A stretch of DNA of 9,677 nucleotides from Pseudomonadales bacterium (GTDB lineage Bacteria; Pseudomonadota; Gammaproteobacteria; Pseudomonadales; IMCC2047). The position numbers and the translations under genes are program-made. The DNA lies in contig JAIPFG010000097.1 in NCBI GenBank assembly GCA_021736745.1, forward strand, positions 1 to 9,677, written 5' to 3'. The notes under the pieces were generated by a model. The model was not told the origin of the DNA. It saw nothing but the letters and a program-made list of their open reading frames with translations, and ran no database searches. Positions 1-5,498 of the stretch are shown here, piece by piece (the first letter of the stretch is position 1; each line of letters opens with the position of its first letter).

Positions 1-518
1 CTTTACGTAAGGCGGCGGCTGAGGCTGATTGCATTGTTACTACCGGTGGTGTTTCAGTCGGTGAAGAAGACCACGTTAAGCCGATTGTTGAAATGTTAGG
101 CCAGCTACACCTTTGGAAAATTTCGATTAAGCCGGGTAAACCCTTGGCTTTTGGTGAAGTGCTAGGTATCCCTATCATTGGATTGCCGGGTAATCCCGTG
201 TCAGCATTTGTTACCTTTGTGCTATTGGGCCGCCCTTTTCTGCTCAAGTATCAGGGGGCTAATGATGTGCTGCCTCAGGAATTGACAATGGTGGCGGATT
301 TTGAAATTGATAAAGCATCCAATCGGAAACAATATTTGCGCGCCCAGGTAAACAATAATGAACAGGGGGAGTCTTTGGTTTCTATTTATGATAATCAGAG
401 TTCCGGCGTGATGTCGTCTACCTGTTGGGCTAATGGTTTTGCCATTGTGCCACCAGGTACGACGGTCAAATGCGGAGATCGTATTAAATTTTTACCCTAC
501 GCTGAGTTGTTGCATTAA
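1..518 (+). CDS. moeA: Molybdopterin molybdenumtransferase MoeA, C-terminal part (5' end outside window)
   Basis: MoeA inserts molybdate into adenylylated molybdopterin (MPT-AMP) to complete the molybdenum cofactor in the cytoplasm. The reading frame is open from base 3, well before the first internal ATG at 93, so this is the tail of a longer gene and not a short protein. Seen in the translation: the MoCF-domain motif TTGGVSVGEEDHVKP near the left edge, then the active-site stretch SIKPGKPLAFGEV and GLPGNPVSAFVTF. After these comes the C-terminal beta-barrel domain (domain IV), ending in LPYAELLH and a TAA stop at 516-518. About 170 of the roughly 400 residues usual for the family are present. 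It converges with hemN across a 70-bp gap. Identity as MoeA is secure; a paralogue of the same family cannot be excluded without the N-terminal half. Confidence 0.93.
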   Translation, partial: LRKAAAEADCIVTTGGVSVGEEDHVKPIVEMLGQLHLWKISIKPGKPLAFGEVLGIPIIGLPGNPVSAFVTFVLLGRPFLLKYQGANDVLPQELTMVADFEIDKASNRKQYLRAQVNNNEQGESLVSIYDNQSSGVMSSTCWANGFAIVPPGTTVKCGDRIKFLPYAELLH

Positions 519-576
519 GGGGCTTTAAAATTTTAGTCTGATGGGCTCATGGATAACCTTTCCCTGAGCCCCTTCT
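519..576. terminator. Possible bidirectional terminator between moeA and hemN
   Basis: A perfect 7-bp inverted repeat, GGGCTCA at 543-549 and TGAGCCC at 565-571, encloses a 15-nt loop in the gap between two convergent genes. An alternative pairing, GGGGCT at 519-524 with AGCCCC at 567-572, gives a longer-range stem. On the plus strand the stem is followed only by CTTCTATTA, and on the minus strand the A/T-rich run lies about 8 nt away, so the U-tract is weak in both directions. The position fits termination, but the sequence is not a textbook intrinsic terminator. Confidence 0.4.
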
Positions 577-588
577 ATTATTGAACGG

Positions 589-1980
589 TCAAATGATCTG
601 GGAATAAGCGGTTGTGGCGCCCTGTTTGGGAAGGTAAGCGTCGAACGCCATACAAATGCTGCGGATCAGCAGGCGTCCGGTGGGAGAAACCCTAATCTGG
701 CTGCCTTCGATATAAATCAATTCATCCTGTTGGAACGCTTCCAACTGCTCAAAAACATCGGCGAAGTACTCGTCGAAATCAATTTCGAATTGACGGGAAA
801 TCTGCTTTTTATCGAGTTCAAAGTGACAAATCAGGTTCATAATTACTTCGCTACGAATCTGATCGTCACGGCTGGCTTCTATCCCTTTAACAACGGGCAT
901 TCTGCCAGCATCAATTTCTTTAATATAAGCTTCCAGGTTTGGGCTGTTTTGAAAGAGATAGGGGCCAATATGGCTTATGGATGAGACACCCATCGCGACA
1001 AGGTCACAATCCTTGTGGGTAGTATAACCCTGAAAATTACGATGGAGTTGCCCTTGTTGTTGGGCAATTGCCAGCTCATCGGTGGGTTTGGCGAAATGGT
1101 CCATACCGATGTAAACGTAACCGGCTTCTTCCAGTTGCGAAATGGTATTTTTTAAGATGGCTAGCTTAACATCCGGAGTAGGTAAGTCCTCGGCGTTCAA
1201 TCGTCGTTGAGGGGTAAATCGTTCCGGCAAATGTGCATAATTGAAGACGGATAATCTGTCCGGAGATAATTCAATAATACGGTCTACCGTTTTTTCAAAA
1301 CTTTTTGTCGTTTGAAAGGGTAGGCCGTAAATTAGATCCATGTTAATGGATTTGAATTGAATATGTCGTGCTCGCTCGACAAGGTCTTCGACCAGTTCTA
1401 TGGGCTGAATACGATTGACAGCCTTTTGTACTTTGAGATCGATGTCCTGAACACCCAGGCTGATACGGTTAAAGCCTTCATAGCGTAACAGGTGCAGTTT
1501 CTGCTTAGTACATTCACGCGGATCAATTTCAATAGAGTAATCGCCGCAATCATTGTCCAGCAGGTTAAAATAAGCCCGAAGGTGGGCCATTAAACTATGT
1601 ATTTCATCCTGGTTCAGGAAAGTAGGGGTGCCGCCGCCCCAATGCATCTGTTCTACCATTCGCTTGCGTTCGAAACTTTGTCCCTTGGTTTCAATTTCCT
1701 GATAAAGTCTCGTTAAATAGGGGGCTGCTTTATCGTGCCGTTTAGTAACGATTTTATTGCAGCCGCAGTAATAGCAAAGGTGTGCACAAAATGGGATATG
1801 AAGATATAGCGAAAGAGGCTGTTCGCTACTTGCAAGTCGAGCGAGGGCACACTGCATTTTTTCTACATCAAGAGTATCCGAGAACTGCAAAGCAGTTGGG
1901 TACGAGGTATAGCGAGGCCCAGAATAGTTGTATTTTTGAATTAAACTACTATCCCACGCAGTGTGGCCGCATTGCTTCAT
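589..1980 (-). CDS. hemN: Oxygen-independent coproporphyrinogen III dehydrogenase (radical SAM)
   Basis: HemN oxidatively decarboxylates two propionate side chains of coproporphyrinogen III to give protoporphyrinogen IX without O2, using SAM and a [4Fe-4S] cluster in the cytoplasm. The protein has 463 residues against 457 for E. coli HemN. The radical-SAM motif is CAHLCYYCGC, with cluster cysteines C65, C69 and C72 and the conserved extra C74. It is followed by WGGGTPTFL (about 114-122, SAM binding), EIDPRE (about 151-156), a YGLPFQT block near 220 and GMDHFAKP near 295. The C74 position and the GMDHFA block point to true HemN and not HemW. The ATG at 1978-1980 has only a weak ribosome-binding site, but the homologous N-terminus (YNYSGPRYTSYPTA) starts soon after it. 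An FNR/Anr-type box and a -10 element lie upstream at the spacing expected for activation under low oxygen. Divergent from the methyltransferase gene. Confidence 0.96.
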   Translation of the reverse strand: MKQCGHTAWDSSLIQKYNYSGPRYTSYPTALQFSDTLDVEKMQCALARLASSEQPLSLYLHIPFCAHLCYYCGCNKIVTKRHDKAAPYLTRLYQEIETKGQSFERKRMVEQMHWGGGTPTFLNQDEIHSLMAHLRAYFNLLDNDCGDYSIEIDPRECTKQKLHLLRYEGFNRISLGVQDIDLKVQKAVNRIQPIELVEDLVERARHIQFKSINMDLIYGLPFQTTKSFEKTVDRIIELSPDRLSVFNYAHLPERFTPQRRLNAEDLPTPDVKLAILKNTISQLEEAGYVYIGMDHFAKPTDELAIAQQQGQLHRNFQGYTTHKDCDLVAMGVSSISHIGPYLFQNSPNLEAYIKEIDAGRMPVVKGIEASRDDQIRSEVIMNLICHFELDKKQISRQFEIDFDEYFADVFEQLEAFQQDELIYIEGSQIRVSPTGRLLIRSICMAFDAYLPKQGATTAYSQII

Positions 1981-2011
1981 GGATACTACCAGTTGGAAAC
2001 GTGTAGGACGG

Positions 2012-2017
2012 ATAATA
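2012..2017 (-). promoter_or_regulatory. Predicted -10 element of hemN
   Basis: On the minus strand these bases read TATTAT, one mismatch from TATAAT. They put the transcription start near 2005, giving a leader of about 25 nt before the hemN ATG. The FNR/Anr-type box at 2039-2052 is then centred about 40-41 bp upstream of the start, the class II activator position in which a good -35 element is not needed. Positional agreement is the main support. Confidence 0.6.
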
Positions 2018-2038
2018 GGGGAATGGCCAAATTAGCTA

Positions 2039-2052
2039 ATGACCTAAATCAA
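2039..2052 (-). promoter_or_regulatory. FNR/Anr-type binding site upstream of hemN
   Basis: The plus strand reads ATGAC-CTAA-ATCAA and the minus strand TTGAT-TTAG-GTCAT. This matches the FNR/Anr consensus TTGAT-N4-ATCAA at 8 of 10 defined bases, with one half-site perfect. It is centred at 2045.5, about 65 bp from the hemN start codon. Activation of hemN by Anr or FNR under low oxygen is known in Pseudomonas and other proteobacteria. Because the site is nearly symmetric and lies in a divergent region, it could also affect the methyltransferase gene on the other side. Confidence 0.68.
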
Positions 2053-2114
2053 GATTTTTGCATAAGACTACAAGAGGGATCATCCTCGTTACCAGAAACC
2101 ATTTGGCTTGCATA

Positions 2115-2127
2115 TTGCATAATGCAA
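2115..2127. repeat. Perfect 13-bp palindrome just upstream of the methyltransferase RBS
   Basis: TTGCAT-A-ATGCAA is a perfect 6+1+6 inverted repeat ending two bases before the AAGGAG ribosome-binding site at 2129-2134. It could be an operator for a dimeric regulator, or chance in A/T-rich DNA. I do not recognise the regulator. Confidence 0.4.
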
Positions 2128-2143
2128 AAAGGAGTTAAACCCA

Positions 2144-2671
2144 ATGAATTTTGATGAAAAAATAAATCCAAAACCACCATCCTCTTGGGTTGTACGTTAT
2201 GCGGAGCGGGTCCCGGAAGGGCTTGTACTGGATTTGGCCTGCGGCGGTGGGCGCAATGGGCGATATTTCTTAAGCGATGGCCGCAGGGTGACCTTTCTTG
2301 ACAGGGATGTTTCAGGATTAGCTGATTTGTCTGCGAACAAATCAGCGGTCATCATGGCGTATGATTTGGAGGGTGGGTCACCATGGCCATTTAGCGAAGC
2401 TCAGTTTTCCGGCATTATTGTGGTCAATTATTTACACCGGCCACTGTTGCGGCATTTAAGTGATTCACTAAGTATTGGAGGCCTATTGATATATCAAACA
2501 TTTGCACAGGGGAATGAAAAATATGGCAGGCCGAGAAATCCTGAATTTTTGTTGGCGCCGGATGAGTTATTAAATACATTTGGGGCAACCATGGATGTTA
2601 TCGATTTTCAACAAGGGTTCATGCCTGAGCCCGATCGTATCGTGCAATCCCTTTGCGCCGTGAAAATTTAA
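2144..2671 (+). CDS. Class I SAM-dependent methyltransferase, substrate unknown
   Basis: A 175-residue cytoplasmic protein with a Rossmann-type SAM-binding fold. Motif I is VLDLACGGGRNGRYF (about 28-42), the glycine-rich loop that contacts SAM. FLDRD (51-55) ends strand 2 with an acidic residue expected to bind the SAM ribose. AYDLEGGSPWPF (about 72-83) fits the adenine-contacting region, IIVVNYLHRPLL (91-102) is the motif IV/V strand and helix, and GGLLIYQTFA (112-121) is strand 5. The block GRPRNPEFLL (about 128-137) is shared with TehB-like and related small methyltransferases. The start ATG at 2144 has a strong AAGGAG at 2129-2134, nine bases upstream. The gene stands alone, divergent from hemN and 174 bp ahead of iscR, so context does not identify its substrate. 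The fold is secure; a specific name such as tellurite methyltransferase would be a guess. Confidence 0.85.
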   Translation: MNFDEKINPKPPSSWVVRYAERVPEGLVLDLACGGGRNGRYFLSDGRRVTFLDRDVSGLADLSANKSAVIMAYDLEGGSPWPFSEAQFSGIIVVNYLHRPLLRHLSDSLSIGGLLIYQTFAQGNEKYGRPRNPEFLLAPDELLNTFGATMDVIDFQQGFMPEPDRIVQSLCAVKI

Positions 2672-2699
2672 GAAGGCTTATGCGTTCCCCAAAAATACT

Positions 2700-2713
2700 C
2701 GCTATCGATAGCG
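2700..2713. repeat. Perfect 14-bp palindrome between the methyltransferase gene and the iscR promoter
   Basis: CGCTATCGATAGCG is a perfect palindrome centred at 2706.5, about 29 bp after the methyltransferase stop and 34 bp before the first IscR-type site. As RNA it would form at most a short stem with a four-base loop. No T-run follows, so it is a poor terminator; an operator is possible but unproven. Confidence 0.45.
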
Positions 2714-2747
2714 CTAAAACATTATAATTCTACTGCCGCTGCTGAGA

Positions 2748-2772
2748 ATACCCTACTAAAATAATCGGATAT
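2748..2772 (+). promoter_or_regulatory. Predicted IscR type 1 binding site, upstream copy
   Basis: Compared with the E. coli type 1 consensus (half-sites ATASYYGACTR and YAGTCRRSTAT joined by three A/T bases), this 25-bp segment matches at 22 of 25 positions. The mismatches are at 2754, 2764 and 2769. Type 1 sites are bound only by [2Fe-2S]-IscR, which represses its own operon. The site lies directly upstream of a second one and ends five bases before the -35 hexamer. Confidence 0.72.
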
Positions 2773-2797
2773 ATACTTGACTAAAACGCTTGGTTTT
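2773..2797 (+). promoter_or_regulatory. Predicted IscR type 1 binding site, copy overlapping the -35
   Basis: The first 15 bases, ATACTTGACTAAAAC, match the type 1 consensus completely. The second half matches at only 5 of 10 positions, for about 20 of 25 overall. It abuts the upstream copy with no gap, giving a 25-bp centre-to-centre spacing, and contains the -35 hexamer TTGACT. Binding here would block RNA polymerase. The tandem arrangement resembles the multiple IscR sites of the E. coli iscR promoter. Confidence 0.65.
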
Positions 2798-2805
2798 AGC
2801 ATAAT
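2777..2805 (+). promoter_or_regulatory. Predicted sigma-70 promoter of the isc operon
   Basis: A -35 hexamer TTGACT (2777-2782) and a -10 hexamer CATAAT (2800-2805) are separated by exactly 17 bp, each one mismatch from consensus. Transcription should start near 2812, leaving a leader of about 34 nt before iscR. The spacer contains a perfect inverted repeat, CTAAAAC (2781-2787) and GTTTTAG (2793-2799). The overlap with the IscR-type site explains how repression would act. Confidence 0.78.
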
Positions 2806-2845
2806 TGTTCTCACGAATATTTAAAGAAGCAATGAGAGACGTCTT

Positions 2846-3340
2846 ATGCGTTTAACCACCAAAGGCAGATATGCCGTAACAGCAATGCTTGATTTGGCTT
2901 TGCACAGTAGGCAAGGGCCGGTTAGCTTGGCTGATATCTCTGGGCGACAGGATATTTCTCTGTCTTACTTGGAGCAATTATTTGCCAAGTTACGTAAACG
3001 GGAGTTGGTACAAAGTGTGCGTGGCCCAGGTGGTGGTTATCAATTAACGCGAGAAGGTGATGCTATTAGCGTAGCGGAAGTCGTCGATGCGGTAAATGAG
3101 TCAGTGGATGCGACTCTTTGTCGCGGTGACAATGACTGTCAGCATGGTAATGAGTGTTTAACGCATCATCTCTGGAGTGACTTGAGTCATCAGATTCATG
3201 ATTTTTTAAGTAAAATCAGTTTGGGTGACTTGGTGAGGCGAAATGAAGTCCGGGCCGTGGCGAAACGCCAGGCCATTGATATTAAACGGTTAAACCAAAA
3301 GCAATCGGCGGATTTAATCGACATTGAGGCAACTCTTTAG
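2846..3340 (+). CDS. iscR: Iron-sulfur cluster regulator IscR
   Basis: A Rrf2-family transcription factor of 164 residues (E. coli 162). It binds a [2Fe-2S] cluster and represses the isc operon when cluster supply is adequate; the apo form regulates other promoters through type 2 sites. The N-terminal winged helix starts MRLTTKGRYAVTAMLDLA, with the recognition-helix region ISLSYLEQLFAKLR (about 37-50) and the wing VRGPGGGYQL (about 58-67). The cluster ligands C92, C98, C104 and H107 are all present at E. coli numbering. It is first in the operon, 56 bp before iscS, with two predicted type 1 sites in its own promoter. The ATG at 2846 has only a modest GAGAG-type ribosome-binding site, but the family N-terminus begins exactly here. 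Confidence 0.98.
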   Translation: MRLTTKGRYAVTAMLDLALHSRQGPVSLADISGRQDISLSYLEQLFAKLRKRELVQSVRGPGGGYQLTREGDAISVAEVVDAVNESVDATLCRGDNDCQHGNECLTHHLWSDLSHQIHDFLSKISLGDLVRRNEVRAVAKRQAIDIKRLNQKQSADLIDIEATL

Positions 3341-3384
3341 GAAATAAAGTGCTGCCGTGAACGAACAAATGTAGCGATAAGCTT

Positions 3385-3388
3385 GGAG
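3385..3388 (+). promoter_or_regulatory. Ribosome-binding site that fixes the iscS start
   Basis: GGAG lies eight bases before the ATG at 3397. An in-frame GTG at 3388 overlaps this site and would lack one of its own, so the ATG is the start. This choice also gives exactly the E. coli IscS length. Confidence 0.75.
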
Positions 3389-3396
3389 TGATTTTA

Positions 3397-4611
3397 ATGC
3401 AGTTACCAATTTATTTGGATTATTCGGCGACCACCCCGGTGGATCATCGGGTTGCGCAAAAGATGATTGAATGCTTGGAGTTGGAAGGCAATTTCGGTAA
3501 TCCGGCGTCCCGATCACACGTTTTTGGCTGGAAAGCAGAAGCGGCAGTAGAGAATGCGCGTAAACAGGTAGCAGACTTGGTGAATGCTGACCCCCGGGAG
3601 ATTGTTTGGACTTCAGGAGCCACGGAGTCAGATAATTTAGCCATTAAGGGCGTCGCCCATTTTTATGGCAAAAAGGGTAAGCATATTATTACTTCTAAAA
3701 TTGAGCATAAAGCGGTGCTGGATACCTGTCGACAATTGGAGCGGGAAGGTTTTGAAATAACCTATTTAACACCCGACGCCAATGGCATTATTGAGCCGCA
3801 AAAGGTTGCGGCAGCACTTCGGGATGATACGATTTTAGTTTCCCTCATGCATGTGAATAACGAAATTGGTGTGATAACAGATATTGAAGCCATTGGAGAA
3901 ATCACCCGAGGGAAAGGCGTTATTTTTCACGTTGATGCTGCGCAGAGCGCAGGTAAAGTGGAAATCGATTTAGAGCGGATGAAAGTGGACCTGATGTCTT
4001 TTTCCGGCCATAAAATATATGGGCCAAAAGGTATTGGAGCCTTGTATGTCAGACGTAAACCTCGTGTACGTATTGAGGCCCAGATGCACGGAGGTGGCCA
4101 TGAACGTGGTATGCGCTCAGGCACCTTGGCAACCCATCAAATAGTAGGAATCGGTGAAGCCTTCCGTATTGCGAAGGAAGAAATGGTGGCAGATAACGCA
4201 CGTATTGAGAAGCTCAGAGATAAATTGTGGTGTAGTTTTTCCGAAATGGAAGAGGTGCATTTGAATGGCGACGAGCATCAGCGCGTCCCTGGAATTCTTA
4301 ATGTAAGTTTTAATTTTGTTGAAGGTGAGTCTCTGATGATGGCATTGAAAGATTTAGCTGTCTCTTCAGGGTCGGCTTGCACCTCGGCAAGCTTGGAGCC
4401 CTCCTATGTGTTGCGCGCTTTAGGCTTAAATGATGAAATGGCGCATAGCTCAATCCGCTTTTCTATCGGTCGTTTTACTACCGAAGACGATGTGGACTAC
4501 GTGATTGGCCACGTGCGTGAGTCCGTAGAAAAATTGAGATCACTTTCTCCCTTGTGGGAAATGCATCAAGACGGAATTGATTTATCAACTGTCCAGTGGG
4601 CCGCGCACTAA
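3397..4611 (+). CDS. iscS: Cysteine desulfurase IscS
   Basis: A PLP-dependent class V aminotransferase-fold enzyme that converts L-cysteine to alanine. It holds the sulfur as a persulfide and delivers it to IscU and to other acceptors such as TusA and ThiI. The protein has 404 residues, the same as E. coli. Seen: N-terminal LPIYLDYSATTPVD, H104 in KIEHKAV, the PLP cofactor pocket HVDAAQSAGK (about 178-187), the PLP lysine K206 in SFSGHKIYGPKG, and the persulfide cysteine C328 in SSGSACTSASLEPS on the mobile loop. The C-terminus, ending in LSPLWEMHQDGIDLSTVQWAAH, has the tail that contacts IscU in the E. coli enzyme. The ATG at 3397 is preferred over a GTG at 3388 because of ribosome-binding-site position and family length. 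A GC-rich hairpin spans the stop codon, and iscU follows after 37 bp. Confidence 0.98.
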   Translation: MQLPIYLDYSATTPVDHRVAQKMIECLELEGNFGNPASRSHVFGWKAEAAVENARKQVADLVNADPREIVWTSGATESDNLAIKGVAHFYGKKGKHIITSKIEHKAVLDTCRQLEREGFEITYLTPDANGIIEPQKVAAALRDDTILVSLMHVNNEIGVITDIEAIGEITRGKGVIFHVDAAQSAGKVEIDLERMKVDLMSFSGHKIYGPKGIGALYVRRKPRVRIEAQMHGGGHERGMRSGTLATHQIVGIGEAFRIAKEEMVADNARIEKLRDKLWCSFSEMEEVHLNGDEHQRVPGILNVSFNFVEGESLMMALKDLAVSSGSACTSASLEPSYVLRALGLNDEMAHSSIRFSIGRFTTEDDVDYVIGHVRESVEKLRSLSPLWEMHQDGIDLSTVQWAAH

Positions 4612-4617
4612 GGCGCG
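4602..4617 (+). other. Small GC hairpin spanning the iscS stop codon
   Basis: CGCGC (4602-4606) and GCGCG (4613-4617) form a perfect 5-bp stem with a six-base loop that contains the iscS TAA. No T-run follows, so it is not a terminator. It lies at the iscS-iscU junction, where it could affect mRNA processing or stability; this role is inference. Confidence 0.4.
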
Positions 4618-4648
4618 TACCTAAAGGCAGAATTGAGAGGTTAGGAAA

Positions 4649-5038
4649 ATGGCATACAGCGATAAAGTATTGGAACATTATGAAAATCCGCGTAACGTGG
4701 GCATCTTGGATAAAGATGCGGACGATGTTGGCACCGGAATGGTTGGTGCGCCAGCCTGTGGTGACGTCATGCGTTTACAGATACAGGTGGGTGATGACGA
4801 TATCATTCAGGACGCTAAATTTAAAACCTATGGTTGTGGTTCGGCGATTGCTTCAAGTTCGTTGTTAACAGAGTGGGTGAAGGGTAAAACCTTAGATCAG
4901 GCAACCCAAATTAAAAACACCGATATTGCCCAGGAGCTTGCTTTGCCCCCGGTTAAGATTCACTGTTCAGTATTAGCGGAAGATGCGATCAAGGCAGCAA
5001 TTTCTGACTTAAAAAGAAAGCGTGAATCTAAATCCTGA
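4649..5038 (+). CDS. iscU: Iron-sulfur cluster assembly scaffold IscU
   Basis: The scaffold on which [2Fe-2S] and [4Fe-4S] clusters are built from IscS-derived sulfur and iron, then handed on with help from HscA/HscB. It has 129 residues (E. coli 128). All key residues are seen at E. coli numbering: C37, with the conserved D39 in APACGDVM, C63 in YGCGSAIASSS, and H105 and C106 in KIHCSVLAEDA. The LPPVK motif at 99-103 is the peptide recognised by the HscA substrate-binding domain. D39 has its normal identity, so a wild-type cluster release mechanism is expected. A GAGAGG ribosome-binding site (4635-4640) lies eight bases before the ATG. The stop TGA overlaps an ATG (TGATG) that opens a 17-codon mini-ORF reported separately. 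Confidence 0.98.
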   Translation: MAYSDKVLEHYENPRNVGILDKDADDVGTGMVGAPACGDVMRLQIQVGDDDIIQDAKFKTYGCGSAIASSSLLTEWVKGKTLDQATQIKNTDIAQELALPPVKIHCSVLAEDAIKAAISDLKRKRESKS

Positions 5039-5089
5039 TGCGGCGGTATTGGCTTAGGCGTAAAGTGTTTGAATCAATAGGAAGTTGCT

Positions 5090-5093
5090 AGGA
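5090..5093 (+). promoter_or_regulatory. Ribosome-binding site that fixes the iscA start
   Basis: AGGA sits six bases before the ATG at 5100. A TTG at 5085 in the same frame overlaps this site and would add five residues absent from the family, so ATG 5100 is chosen. The site overlaps the stop codon (5089-5091) of a mini-ORF coming from the end of iscU. Confidence 0.72.
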
Positions 5094-5099
5094 ATTATT

Positions 5100-5423
5100 A
5101 TGGCGATAACAGTATCTGAAGCGGCTGCAGCTCATGTTTCCAGACAGCTAGATCAGCGTGGTAAAGGCATCGGTATTCGCGTGGGCGTTCGTACCAGCGG
5201 GTGTTCCGGTTTGGCCTATGTGCTTGAGTTTGTAGATGAAGTGGCTGAGGACGACCGAATATTTGAAGGACACGGTGTCAAAGTGATCGTGGACGAAAAG
5301 AGCCTTGCCTATCTGGACGGCACCGAGCTGGATTTTGTGAGGGAAGGGCTCAATGAAGGGTTTAAGTTTACCAATCCCAATGTGAGTAGTCAGTGTGGTT
5401 GCGGCGAAAGTTTTAATATCTAA
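5100..5423 (+). CDS. iscA: Iron-sulfur cluster carrier IscA (A-type)
   Basis: An A-type carrier that binds iron or an Fe-S cluster and helps transfer clusters, especially [4Fe-4S], to target enzymes. From ATG 5100 it has 107 residues, identical in length to E. coli IscA. The three conserved ligands C35 (in RTSGCSGLAYVLEF), C99 and C101 (in QCGCGESF) are present at the same numbers. The stretch LDFVREGLNEGFKFTNPNV is typical of IscA within the operon, and the position between iscU and hscB supports IscA over ErpA or SufA. The gap to hscB, 75 bp, is the longest within the operon after the leader. Confidence 0.97.
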   Translation: MAITVSEAAAAHVSRQLDQRGKGIGIRVGVRTSGCSGLAYVLEFVDEVAEDDRIFEGHGVKVIVDEKSLAYLDGTELDFVREGLNEGFKFTNPNVSSQCGCGESFNI

Positions 5424-5498
5424 AAGGCTGGGCTTGGTTCAATCTTAAAATTTGATTCCGCAGCATTAAAGCAGCAATTATGAAGGCGTATAAATTCT

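Noticed and set aside
730..984. 84-codon open frame on the plus strand inside hemN
   Set aside because: It lies antisense to a well-conserved part of hemN and shows no recognisable motif; the hemN frame explains the sequence.
2103..2123. TTGGCT and CATAAT as a promoter for the methyltransferase
   Set aside because: The spacing is only about 9 bp, far below the 16-18 bp needed, and the implied start would fall inside the ribosome-binding site.
1782..2154. Two short plus-strand open frames (1782-2006 and 1963-2154) over the hemN 5' end and the divergent gap
   Set aside because: One is the antisense shadow of the hemN radical-SAM region. The other crosses the predicted hemN promoter and overlaps the methyltransferase start. 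Neither has protein-family features.
2144..2671. Naming the methyltransferase as tellurite-resistance TehB
   Set aside because: The SAM-binding motifs are shared by many small class I methyltransferases; nothing in the sequence or context specifies a tellurite substrate.
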